A stretch of 64,000 bases of DNA from Poriferisodalis sp965116245 (GTDB lineage: Bacteria > Actinomycetota > Acidimicrobiia > Acidimicrobiales > Poriferisodalaceae): contig OZ220497.1 in the NCBI GenBank assembly GCA_965116245.1, positions 806,001 to 870,000 of the forward strand, in the 5' to 3' direction. Of the stretch, positions 16,689 through 24,355 are shown one piece after another. Each line of letters begins with the position of its first letter. Position 1 is the stretch's first letter. A program made the translations under genes and the position numbers. The notes beneath the pieces are model-generated. The model was not told the DNA's origin. It saw only the letters and a program-made list of their open reading frames with translations, and made no database searches.

Positions 16689-16810
16689 AGGAAGGATCGA
16701 GCCGCACCAGCCGAGCCAACCGCGTAGTCAAGACAGCGAACACTGCATATGCCCCTCGGCTGACGGCAAGTCTGTGTAGCACCCCTTTCGTACGGTTGCC
16801 GTCATGTTGA
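16682..16810 (+). CDS. Micro-ORF A2 (42 residues)
   Basis: Begins MLKEGSSRTSRANRVVKTAN and ends CSTPFVRLPSC. Its first 15 codons closely match the start of the DUF222 protein (MLKERSSRTSRANQV), which shows where the repeat came from. Overlaps B1 and B2 by ATGTTGA. Confidence 0.35.
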   Translation: MLKEGSSRTSRANRVVKTANTAYAPRLTASLCSTPFVRLPSC

Positions 16811-17067
16811 GGGACGAAGCGGCCAGAAGAACCAGTAGAAGAAGCCGAGTCAACCGAGCGGCTCGCGCGGCTGCAACCGCACACACCTCACGGCTGGAGA
16901 CACCGTTTCTGTCACACCGTCTTCGTACGGTTGTAGTCATGTTGAGAGATCAGCCCGATGGCCTCAGCGAGGCGAACCGAGTGGCTCAGACAGCGAACGC
17001 TGCGTGTGCCCTTCGGCTGGCGGCAGGTTTGTGTAGCACCCCTTTCGTACGGTTGCCGTCATGTTGA
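16804..17067 (+). CDS. Micro-ORF B2 fused in frame to A3 (87 residues)
   Basis: The diverged B2 copy has a different length, so its frame continues through the internal ATG at 16939 into A3, giving one 87-codon frame. Starting at 16939, A3 alone would be 42 residues (MLRDQPDGLSEANRVAQTAN start, CSTPFVRLPSC end). Coding status unproven. Confidence 0.3.
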   Translation: MLRDEAARRTSRRSRVNRAARAAATAHTSRLETPFLSHRLRTVVVMLRDQPDGLSEANRVAQTANAACALRLAAGLCSTPFVRLPSC

Positions 17068-17171
17068 GGGACGAAGCCAACAACGCCAGCCAAGCAACCG
17101 ACGTCACCTGTACCCCACGCATGGCAGCTCGTTTCTGTCACACCCCTTTCGTACGGTTGTTGTCATGTTGA
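17061..17171 (+). CDS. Micro-ORF B3 (36 residues)
   Basis: Begins MLRDEANNASQATDVTCTPR and ends CHTPFVRLLSC. Its TGA lies within the ATGTTGA that opens the DUF222 gene, so its translation would deliver ribosomes to that start. Coding status unproven. Confidence 0.35.
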   Translation: MLRDEANNASQATDVTCTPRMAARFCHTPFVRLLSC

Positions 17172-18694
17172 AGGAACGATCGAGCCGCACCAGCCGAGCC
17201 AATCAGGTGGATGAATCGGTCCGTGCTGTGGGCAGCGTTGACACCCCAAACAAGGCCGCCGCGGTCGATCAAGGCGCTTTCGGTAGCGGTGGTACTGTCG
17301 ACACCGACACACGGCTCGGCGCAATTGAAGCTGCCGATGCTGCTAGTGCAACCGTCCCGACAGACGCGGTTGAGGTGTTGGTGTTGCGTCGTTTGGACGC
17401 TGGGGGTCTTGCTGGGCTGGAGCGTGGTGAGCTGCTGGGTGTGTTGGGTGATATTCAGCGTCATGAGAACCAAACAGCGGGCTACCGAATCGAAGTCCTA
17501 AGCGCACTAGACCAACTCGACAGCCACGGCCGCGTGCCCGACGTGAGCCCACATGTGGAACTGCGCGAAGCCACAGGCGTGAGCGAACGCGACGCTCGCC
17601 GCATCACACGCACCGCACAAAAAGCCCGCGAACATGTGCAGGTGTTGCAGTCGCTCTCGGAAGGCGACATCACCTCTGCCCAAGCCGAAGTGCTATGCGA
17701 CGCCCGCGTCACCGACGATGTGCGTGCCGAGTTGCTTACCGCAGCGGTTGTGGAGGATTCTGATCAGACTCGTCGAAGCGTCTACGAAGCCGAATGCGTC
17801 AACGAAACCGCGATCCAGCGTTTCAAACGCCAACGCGAAGCCCGCGGTGCTGGCTGGCGGCGGGATCACGAGGGAATGCTCAAACTATGGGCCCGGTTCG
17901 ATCCGCGTGCCGCAGCACAAATCGAAGCCACCCTTGAAGCGCTGCGATCCCAGTATTGGATCAACGACAAGCAGGTTCGCAACGGTCGGCGTAGTCCCGC
18001 TCAGCGAGACGCTGACGTACTCGCTTATGCACTCGCAGGACTCACCAACAACACGGCTGACGAACAAGCAGTCACCCGGCTACACAACCACAACCGCCGC
18101 CATGCAAACAGCCGCGATGCAAGCAACCGCGATGCAAGCAACACCGGTGCAACCAACACTGTTTCAAGCAGCACCGACTCGGCGCCGCGGTTGCCGCCAG
18201 CGCAAATCAGTGTGCTGATCGACCTCGACGCGCTACGACAATCCACCGACACAACAGGCGTCACCGACGCCGGTATCGAACTCCCATCCGAAGTAGTACG
18301 AGGCCTGGCCTGCGACGCGCAACTCATACCCATCATCTTGGGCGGACCAGGCGGCTCGCCCGATGTGGGGCGAGCACGCCGCACCGTCCCACTAGGACTC
18401 CGCCGTTTGCTTATCGCACGAGACGGTCACTGCCAATGGCCCGACTGCGATCAACCACCATCCCGCTGCGACGCGCATCACGTCATCCACTGGGCCAACG
18501 GCGGACCCACCAGCATCGACAACCTCGTCCTGCTATGCCACCGACACCACCACCAACTACACGAACACGGCCACCAGCTCGTCCGTCAACCCGACGGCAC
18601 CTGGCAAACCGAGCCAGGAACCGTTGAACAGGCCGATCAAGAATCAGGAGTCAGTCCAACCCGTCAATCCACCAACCCAGCCCGCGCACCCTAG
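17165..18694 (+). CDS. DUF222 / HNH endonuclease-domain protein (13E12-repeat family), copy 1
   Basis: 509 residues from ATG 17165. The frame is open further upstream, but the array identifies this ATG as the repeated start. A low-complexity N-terminus is followed by the DUF222 helical domain (about 60-330, including LDQLDSHGRVPDVSPHVELR) and a C-terminal HNH zinc-finger nuclease motif at about 422-470 (CQWPDCDQPPSRCDAHHVIH, then NLVLLCHRHHHQLH). The Cys pairs and HH..N..H residues are intact, so DNA cleavage is plausible. Multicopy in Actinobacteria, biological role unclear. Between the domains is a repeated Asn-Arg-Asp-Ala-Ser stretch from 15-bp repeats near 18105-18150. Codons change from G/T-rich to A/C-rich abruptly near 17466. 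Confidence 0.88.
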   Translation: MLKERSSRTSRANQVDESVRAVGSVDTPNKAAAVDQGAFGSGGTVDTDTRLGAIEAADAASATVPTDAVEVLVLRRLDAGGLAGLERGELLGVLGDIQRHENQTAGYRIEVLSALDQLDSHGRVPDVSPHVELREATGVSERDARRITRTAQKAREHVQVLQSLSEGDITSAQAEVLCDARVTDDVRAELLTAAVVEDSDQTRRSVYEAECVNETAIQRFKRQREARGAGWRRDHEGMLKLWARFDPRAAAQIEATLEALRSQYWINDKQVRNGRRSPAQRDADVLAYALAGLTNNTADEQAVTRLHNHNRRHANSRDASNRDASNTGATNTVSSSTDSAPRLPPAQISVLIDLDALRQSTDTTGVTDAGIELPSEVVRGLACDAQLIPIILGGPGGSPDVGRARRTVPLGLRRLLIARDGHCQWPDCDQPPSRCDAHHVIHWANGGPTSIDNLVLLCHRHHHQLHEHGHQLVRQPDGTWQTEPGTVEQADQESGVSPTRQSTNPARAP

Positions 18695-18872
18695 ACGACA
18701 TGGGGGCCCCCACCCCACCAACAACAATCCGACGCTCGGTCGCTCAACTTGCTCGTGATGGGGCCACCCCCCTCTGCACCTATGCGCCTCTGCCGACAGC
18801 AACCCAAAGCTTGCTGCGAATCGGTGCGGCGCCTCGTCAACCGAATGTCAAATCGGCACACCGTCCCTTCGT

Positions 18873-19490
18873 CTAGGCATAGCCCGGGCGCGCTTCGATG
18901 ATGCTTGAGTCGTCGGAGAAGACCCGCCATTCGTGCGCTTCGACGTTCCAATAACGACGCCCTGCCATTCGCTCCATCGCCAACCCATAACAGTGCAGAT
19001 TGGTTGCTGCGCCCTCAATATGGATCGAATGCACATCGTGGCCGAGCATTGCGACGCCTGTGCCGCGCTCAACCACCTCCTCTCGTGCAACCCGCGGTTC
19101 GCCTTCACCGGCACAACAGTCGTAGAAGCGATTCAACTCCTGGCCGCGCATGCCTGCTATGACCGCCCAAGTCTTGTGCTCATGCGGGGGAGCTGAGGTG
19201 CCAGTACCGACACTCTGGACATACAGCGCCAGTGTGCCGTCACCCCGCTGGGCGATCCGATAGTTGCACGAGCCGCGCTCGCTATCGGGCGCAGGGAAGT
19301 CCGCTGGCGGGAACAGCTCTTCGCGGGAAGCCAGCTCTAGCAACCTCTCCTTGATGCGGGCAACGCCAGCACGGTCGATGCCACCATGCTCGCGGCCGTG
19401 CGCGTCAATCTTGGCGATGTCGTCCATCGCGTCCGCGACCGCCACAGCACGCTCCAACGCCCTCGCGCTACCGGCCTGCGATGTGCTCAT
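18873..19490 (-). CDS. Cysteine dioxygenase-like cupin
   Basis: 205 residues. The central double-stranded beta-helix has PPHEHKTWAVIAGMRGQELN (metal-binding His-x-His) and a downstream DVHSIH histidine, the three-His iron site of the CDO family. An N-terminal helical region precedes it. Close homologues are annotated as predicted metal-dependent enzymes of the cupin superfamily; thiol dioxygenation is likely, but the substrate is not certain. ATG at 19490. Possibly co-expressed with the upstream enoyl-CoA hydratase gene on the same strand, though 147 bases apart. Confidence 0.8.
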   Translation of the reverse strand: MSTSQAGSARALERAVAVADAMDDIAKIDAHGREHGGIDRAGVARIKERLLELASREELFPPADFPAPDSERGSCNYRIAQRGDGTLALYVQSVGTGTSAPPHEHKTWAVIAGMRGQELNRFYDCCAGEGEPRVAREEVVERGTGVAMLGHDVHSIHIEGAATNLHCYGLAMERMAGRRYWNVEAHEWRVFSDDSSIIEARPGYA

Positions 19491-19581
19491 GGTCAGCCCC
19501 CAGTCTCAGCCCTGTTTCACCCTTTCTAATGAACACTAGGCAGTGCGGTACCGGGTGGCGGCGCAGACGCAGGGCGACCCG

Positions 19582-19623
19582 CAGCGGCTGAGCAGTGGCT
19601 AACAGCGGCTGAGCAGTGGCTAA
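19582..19623. repeat. 21-bp tandem duplication
   Basis: Two perfect copies of a 21-base unit (starts CAGCGGCTGAGCAGTGGCTA) immediately downstream of the enoyl-CoA hydratase stop. Confidence 0.9.
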
Positions 19624-19637
19624 GTCTGTCTGGTCCT

Positions 19638-20414
19638 CTAACGGCCCTGCCACTTAGGTGGCCGCTTCTCGGCAAACGCCCTAGGACCCTCGATGAAATC
19701 GGCACTCTCGGCCATGGCTCGCACCGCCTCGTAGCGACCCTCATGTGCAGCCCTTACGCCAGCCTCGTCTAGACCCTGCATAACCGCCTGCTTGGTCGCC
19801 CGAATCGACATAGGCGAGCATTCGAGGATCATCTCGGCCCAACGACGGGCGCACGCAAGCGCCTCACCCTGGGGCACCACCTCGGCCACGATGCCCAGTT
19901 CCTTCGCTTCATCCGCTGGCACGTGACGGCCGGTCAGCATCATGCTCATAGCACGCTTCAGCCCGATGTGGCGCGGCAACCGATGCATCCCGCCCGCCAA
20001 CGCGGCCAGACCCACTTTTGGCTCGGGTAACGCCAGCAGCGCATTCTCGGAAGCCACGATGATGTCGCAAGCCAGCGCAATCTCAAATCCACCACCCATC
20101 GCAACGCCGTTTACGGCGGCAATGACTGGCTTGTCAAGATCCCAGCGAGATGTCAGACCGCCGAAGCCCGATGACGGCATGGCCGAACGGTCACCGCCCT
20201 CCGCCTGGTACCTCAGATCATTACCGGCCGAGAATGCCCGATCACCAGCGCCGGTCACAATGGCGACCCACAGCTCCGGATCGCTCTGGAACTCATCAAA
20301 CAGCTCCGACATAGCGGCGTTGCCGGGCGGGTGAAGTGCGTTCATCCGCTCCGGCCGATTGATCGTCACGACGAACAGGTGCCCGTCGCGCTCTGCATAA
20401 CAAAATTCACCCAT
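19638..20414 (-). CDS. Enoyl-CoA hydratase/isomerase family protein
   Basis: 258 residues from ATG 20414. Crotonase fold: TINRPERMNALHPPGNAAM, oxyanion-hole residues in FSAGNDLRY and GVAMGGGFEIALACD, and LPEPKVGLAALAGG. Glutamates in GGGFEIAL and PEPKVGL occupy the usual catalytic region. Length is typical. It hydrates or isomerises an acyl-CoA; substrate unknown. The C-terminal FAEKRPPKWQGR is a common hydratase ending. Confidence 0.88.
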   Translation of the reverse strand: MGEFCYAERDGHLFVVTINRPERMNALHPPGNAAMSELFDEFQSDPELWVAIVTGAGDRAFSAGNDLRYQAEGGDRSAMPSSGFGGLTSRWDLDKPVIAAVNGVAMGGGFEIALACDIIVASENALLALPEPKVGLAALAGGMHRLPRHIGLKRAMSMMLTGRHVPADEAKELGIVAEVVPQGEALACARRWAEMILECSPMSIRATKQAVMQGLDEAGVRAAHEGRYEAVRAMAESADFIEGPRAFAEKRPPKWQGR

Positions 20415-20622
20415 GTCGGCCGAACCTAGCCTTCGCACCCCGGTCATGCAGCGCTGCACTGATTGGCAGTGCTACCTAGCGGCTCTTAACGGTGACACTG
20501 AATAGACAAGGTGGGAATACTGGGCGGCAGTGCTGGCCGGCAGTGCTTGGTGCCGTCACAGTGTGCGGAGGTGATTATCTGCGACGCAGCATGGCGAGCC
20601 AGCGCGGGTGAATGGTCTACGG

Positions 20623-21204
20623 CTAGTCCGCTGGCGAATAGATGGGATGCGACCCGAACTGGTTCTTGGCGACAGGCCTGCCGGTCTCGGCGAAGTAGGC
20701 CGCACCACGCACGACCGATTCGAGGTATGAAGGCAGCGGCCGACGGATCATATGTTCGGCGTAGTGTTCCCGCTGATCGAGCGGCACGTCGTCGCGCAGC
20801 AGCGCCACCACCTTGATGGTGAACTGGCTATCCGCATCCGCTTCGGCAATGCGCCAGCGCACCAACGCGGTTCGAGCTAGCGGCGGCCCCAGCATGAGGT
20901 CGTAGCCCACGCCCTCAATCCAAGTGAGGAATTTTCGCTGATAATGAACGCCGCTGTAGTACCGGACGTGATCGCGGCTGCGCGAACCATCCCAAACGTC
21001 TACATGGTTGCGCTCACAGAACGGATGGATATTGGTGAGGTTGCCAGGTGGACTGATGGCGGCCCAGACGTCCGCCGACGAAGCGGCTACGACGACTCGG
21101 CCAATAATCGGCGCCATCATTTCGTAGCCGCTGCCAGCGTGCTCCCTCACAAGCACTTCGTCCGATGGCGTTAGCGCGCTGCTCGTAGCGTCATTCATGC
21201 TCAT
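20623..21204 (-). CDS. SRPBCC-fold (polyketide cyclase/dehydrase-like) protein
   Basis: 193 residues from ATG 21204, chosen for the AAGAGAAGAAG ribosome-binding region upstream; an in-frame start at 21222 is possible. The segment IIGRVVVAASSADVWAAISP followed by NLTNIHPFCERNHVDVWDG is the N-terminal strand-helix of the START/Bet v1-like fold, which encloses a hydrophobic pocket. The C-terminal YLESVVRGAAYFAETGRPV also fits. Ligand unknown. Its upstream region is filled with tandem repeats. Confidence 0.75.
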   Translation of the reverse strand: MSMNDATSSALTPSDEVLVREHAGSGYEMMAPIIGRVVVAASSADVWAAISPPGNLTNIHPFCERNHVDVWDGSRSRDHVRYYSGVHYQRKFLTWIEGVGYDLMLGPPLARTALVRWRIAEADADSQFTIKVVALLRDDVPLDQREHYAEHMIRRPLPSYLESVVRGAAYFAETGRPVAKNQFGSHPIYSPAD

Positions 21205-21233
21205 GGCTTCTTCTCTTGTCATATGTCTATGTT

Positions 21234-21308
21234 GGTCGATTCAGTCTTAGTCAATTCAGTCATGGTCGATTCAGTCATGGTCGATTCAGTCTTGGTCGTT
21301 TCAGTCTT
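21234..21308. repeat. 15-bp tandem repeat, five copies
   Basis: Five head-to-tail copies of GGTCGATTCAGTCAT with few changes, just upstream of the SRPBCC gene start on the minus strand. Confidence 0.92.
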
Positions 21309-21346
21309 GACGGCGCCGATGCTGGACGGGCCCATTAATGCCGAGG

Positions 21347-21421
21347 CACGCCGCATCAGACGCACGCTGCATCGAACACGCCGCATCAGACGCACGCTGC
21401 ACCAAACACGTTGCATCAATG
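21347..21421. repeat. 30-bp tandem repeat, two and a half copies
   Basis: Copies begin at 21347 and 21377 (CACGCCGCATCAGACGCACG...), with a partial copy at 21407. Lies between the DUF1330 gene stop and the 15-bp repeat. Confidence 0.88.
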
Positions 21422-21446
21422 AAGTCATCTGGGGCGCTTGGACGGC

Positions 21447-21851
21447 TTAGCTGCGAGGTAACAGTTGGGTGGTCTCGATGATGCGCGAATCTTCGAGTGC
21501 CGCCGCCCGTATGGGCGCAATGGCCTGATAATCAGGATCGCGGAACATGGCCACAAACTGGGCTCGGCTGGGATAACGCACCAGGATTGCGATGTCCCAA
21601 CGTTCGTCAGTTGGGCCAATGACCGTGTTGCCCGCACGTCCCATCCAGATGGGCTCACCACCGAAGCGCGGGTGCAACTCTGCGAAACGCCGACCGTACT
21701 CCCGATAGGCAGCTTCGCCGGTCATGCCATCTACACCGAAGCCAGATGCAGCGACATCTCGGTACTTCAGCAGGTTGAGCATCACCACCGATTCGTCGCT
21801 GTCGCCCTCCCCAACAGCGTCTAGTTGTTCTTGACTTGCGTGTACGTGCAT
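21447..21851 (-). CDS. DUF1330 domain protein
   Basis: 134 residues, dimeric ferredoxin-like alpha/beta-barrel fold. SVVMLNLLKYRDVA, AYREYGRRFAEL, ERWDIAILVRYPSRAQFVAM and the terminal residues match DUF1330 proteins, small cytoplasmic proteins of unknown function often near lipid or aromatic metabolism genes. ATG at 21851. Divergent from the SDR gene 94 bases away, with which it may share a regulatory region. Confidence 0.82.
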   Translation of the reverse strand: MHVHASQEQLDAVGEGDSDESVVMLNLLKYRDVAASGFGVDGMTGEAAYREYGRRFAELHPRFGGEPIWMGRAGNTVIGPTDERWDIAILVRYPSRAQFVAMFRDPDYQAIAPIRAAALEDSRIIETTQLLPRS

Positions 21852-21945
21852 AGGTTCAAGTATCGCTGAACATAACGTATTCTCTGAGACAGCTTCTCTG
21901 AGACAGCTCTCCAGGGATACTCTTCAAGCAAGTCAAGGGGTCGTC

Positions 21946-22722
21946 ATGGGCAGGTTCACGGGACGAGTCGCGATTGTGACCGGAGCTGCGGGCGGCATTG
22001 GGCTGGCTGCCTGCGAACGGTTCGCATCTGAGGGCGCAACGGTAGTAGCGGTGGACCTGGCCACAGCCGACCTGGGCGCTGCGGTGACAGCGGCCGAATC
22101 TGCAGGCGGTACTGCACTAGCTGTCGGAGCAGACGTGACCAAGTCGGATGAGGTCGCCGGGTATGTGCAGGCAGCCATAGACAACTTCGGTCGAGTTGAC
22201 GTGCTGTTCAACAACGCCGGAATCGAAGGCACCTTCGCGCCGATGACTGAGTACCCAGAGGAAGCGTTCGATCAGGTCATCGCGGTCAACGTGAGGGGTG
22301 TGTGGTTAGGCATCAAATACGCCGCGCCAGCAATGATCGCCGGTGGCGGTGGGGCGATCGTCAACACGGCCTCAGTGGCCGGACTGTTCGGGTCTAGGGG
22401 CATTTCGCCGTACTCGGCGAGCAAACACGCCGTAGCGGGGCTAACAAAGTCGGCTGCTCTGGAGCTGGCTACATCTGCGGTGCGCGTGAACGCCGTCTGT
22501 CCGGCACCAATCGAGACACGCATGATGCGCTCGCTTGAGTCCTTCATGGGCGGCGAGGACGCTGACGAAGTCCGCAAGCAGGTGGCCGAGCGAATGCCGG
22601 TACAGCGCTACGGCGAACCCCACGAGGTAGCTGCGCTAGTGGCCTTCTTGGCCTCTGACGATGCCAGCTTCATCACCGGCAGTCTCTATCCCATTGACGG
22701 GGGCTTCTCCGCTGGCCGTTGA
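21946..22722 (+). CDS. Short-chain dehydrogenase/reductase (SDR)
   Basis: 258 residues, classical SDR. Nucleotide-binding TGAAGGIG near residue 12, the acidic residue after strand 2 (VVAVDLA, pointing to NAD(H) preference), NNAGIEG, catalytic YSASK near 155, and the C-terminal ASDDASFITGSLYPIDGGFS. It oxidises an alcohol or reduces a ketone; substrate not predictable. ATG at 21946. Terminates nine bases before the tRNA-Tyr gene on the opposite strand. Confidence 0.92.
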   Translation: MGRFTGRVAIVTGAAGGIGLAACERFASEGATVVAVDLATADLGAAVTAAESAGGTALAVGADVTKSDEVAGYVQAAIDNFGRVDVLFNNAGIEGTFAPMTEYPEEAFDQVIAVNVRGVWLGIKYAAPAMIAGGGGAIVNTASVAGLFGSRGISPYSASKHAVAGLTKSAALELATSAVRVNAVCPAPIETRMMRSLESFMGGEDADEVRKQVAERMPVQRYGEPHEVAALVAFLASDDASFITGSLYPIDGGFSAGR

Positions 22723-22731
22723 AGCATCTCG

Positions 22732-22813
22732 TGGGCCGGGGAGGATTCGAACCTCCGTAGGCGAAGCCGGCGGGTTTACAGCCCGCTCCCTTTGGCCACT
22801 CGGGCACCGACCC
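22732..22813 (-). tRNA. tRNA-Tyr (GTA anticodon)
   Basis: Class II tRNA with long variable arm: acceptor GGGTCGG/CCGGCCC, anticodon loop CTGTAAA, T arm GGTTCGAAT, discriminator A. CCA not encoded. 82 nucleotides. Confidence 0.96.
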
Positions 22814-22856
22814 AACGAAGCACGCAGCCTAGACATCAGATCGGTAGCTTGCGGCT

Positions 22857-23345
22857 ATGCCTTCATTTGATGTCGTCTCCAAAGTGGACATGCAGGAGAT
22901 CCGCAACGCCGTAGATCAAGCGTCGCGTGAGATTGCCAACCGCTACGACTTCCGCGACACCGGCAGCGCCGTGGAACTCGGCACCGACTCCATCAATATG
23001 AGATCAAACACCGAGGACCGGCTTGCGGCGATTCGTCAAGTGCTGGAAGAGAAGCTGGTGCGTCGCAAAGTCAGTCTGAAGGCCGTCCACTACGGCAACG
23101 TTGAGGATGCCTCCGGTGGCACAGTCCGCCAAGCGGCAGAGCTGGCCGCGGGCATCTCGTCCGAGCGAGCCCGGGAACTCAACAAGTTCATCAAAGGTCT
23201 CGGCATCAAAGGAGTGCAGTCTCAGACTCAAGGCGATCAGCTACGCGTGATCTCAAAGAAGCGTGACGACCTGCAAACCGTTATCAGCGAACTCACAGAC
23301 GGCGACTTCGATGTGCCGCTGCAGTTTGAGAACTTCCGCGACTGA
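22857..23345 (+). CDS. yajQ: YajQ-family nucleotide-binding protein
   Basis: 162 residues, typical length. Begins MPSFDVVSKVDMQEIRNAVD and has the conserved IANRYDFRDTGSAVE and RELNKFIKGLGIKGVQSQTQGDQLRV. Two ferredoxin-like domains. Family members bind nucleic acid or nucleotides, and some bind cyclic di-GMP and modulate transcription; whether that holds here is unknown. ATG at 22857. Confidence 0.94.
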   Translation: MPSFDVVSKVDMQEIRNAVDQASREIANRYDFRDTGSAVELGTDSINMRSNTEDRLAAIRQVLEEKLVRRKVSLKAVHYGNVEDASGGTVRQAAELAAGISSERARELNKFIKGLGIKGVQSQTQGDQLRVISKKRDDLQTVISELTDGDFDVPLQFENFRD

Positions 23346-23391
23346 GGCGGCTGCAGCTAGCCCCAGAGCCGCTTGCCCCAGAATCTCGAGA

Positions 23392-24246
23392 CTAAACCGC
23401 TTCCTGCCAGGAATTGTTGCGCAGTCGGCGGATGCGCTCCTCCATCGGCGGGTGTGTGCTGAACAGCGCCTTGAAGCCCATCCGACGGCTGGCCAGCGGA
23501 TTCGCGATGTACATCTGAGCCTGATTGGCGTCGGCCAGGCTGGGCACGGTCTTGGAGGCCACGTCCAACTTCTCCAACGCTCGAGCTAGCGGCTCGCCAT
23601 CGCCGATCATCCGCGCTGCTGTGCGATCGGCCTGATATTCGCGGCTGCGGCTGATGGCCATCTGCAATAGCACGGCCGCAATCGGGGCCAGGATGATCAG
23701 CAATAGTTCGCCGAACGGATTGCGGTCGCCGTCACGGTTGCCGCCTCCGAAGATCATCGCGAACTGCGCCATTCGAGCGGCGAAGGTAATGGCCGTAGCC
23801 ACAGCAGCAGCCACCGAGCCAATGAGGATGTCTCGGTTGCGGATGTGCGCCATTTCGTGAGCCATAACGCCACGGATCTCATACCAGTCCAGGTGGCGAA
23901 TCAGCCCCTCGGTGACACAGACCGCAGCGTTCTTCGGGTTGCGGCCCGTAGCGAAAGCGTTCGGCTGCGGGTCGGGCGAGACATACAGCCGCGGCATCGG
24001 CATATCCGACAGCGTCGTGAGCTCCCGCATGATCCGCCAGTATTCGGGCAGTTGATGCGGTTCGACTTCTTGGGCTCGTGCGGAGCGAATCGCCAGCTTG
24101 TCGCTGAACCAGTAGCTGCCGCCCACCATGACCAGTGCGATGATCACGGCGATGGTGAGGCCACTTTGGCCCCAGAAGCTGCCGATCCACAGGATCAGGC
24201 CCGCTAAGCCAGCCAGCAGAACGGTGGTCTTGGCTGTATTACGCAC
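23392..24246 (-). CDS. htpX: Membrane zinc metalloprotease HtpX
   Basis: 284 residues. Two N-terminal transmembrane helices, then the peptidase M48 site HEMAH (residues about 129-133) in GVMAHEMAHIRNRD, two more hydrophobic segments, and the distal Glu of EYQADRTAARMIG as third zinc ligand. It degrades misfolded membrane proteins, acting beside FtsH. The C-terminal FSTHPPMEERIRRL is a family hallmark. The start codon at 24246 encodes MRNTAKTTVLLAGLAG. Confidence 0.95.
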   Translation of the reverse strand: MRNTAKTTVLLAGLAGLILWIGSFWGQSGLTIAVIIALVMVGGSYWFSDKLAIRSARAQEVEPHQLPEYWRIMRELTTLSDMPMPRLYVSPDPQPNAFATGRNPKNAAVCVTEGLIRHLDWYEIRGVMAHEMAHIRNRDILIGSVAAAVATAITFAARMAQFAMIFGGGNRDGDRNPFGELLLIILAPIAAVLLQMAISRSREYQADRTAARMIGDGEPLARALEKLDVASKTVPSLADANQAQMYIANPLASRRMGFKALFSTHPPMEERIRRLRNNSWQEAV

Positions 24247-24355
24247 GTTGTGCTCTACCTCGTTTTAGGAGTTGCCGTCTAGGGCACAGTTCAGGCTAGC
24301 GACAAAGGTCTGCCAGACATTGGTCCACTAGACAGACTTGCAGCCTGTCAGCAGC

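Larger units (their letters stand above)
16430..17171 (+). repeat. Composite A/B repeat array carrying overlapping micro-ORFs
   Basis: Three and a half copies of a composite unit of about 226-255 bases. Each half contains TTTCGTACGGTTG(T/C)(T/C)GTCATGTTGA. The ATG of this motif falls at 16456, 16578, 16682, 16804, 16939, 17061 and 17165, so spacings are 122, 104, 122, 135, 122 and 104. The last copy is the start of the DUF222 gene at 17165, so the array looks like repeated duplication of that gene's 5' end. At five of the six internal junctions the frame opened by one ATG ends in the TGA of the next ATGTTGA; the 16939 junction is read through instead. Confidence 0.85.

Noticed and set aside
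16430..17171. CRISPR array
   Set aside because: Repeat units are 104-135 bases with diverged, coding-like content. There are no short identical repeats with unique spacers, and no cas genes.
18701..18712. TGGGGGCCCCCA as a terminator after DUF222 copy 1
   Set aside because: It is a perfect palindrome without a loop and without a U tract, so it cannot form a normal intrinsic terminator hairpin.
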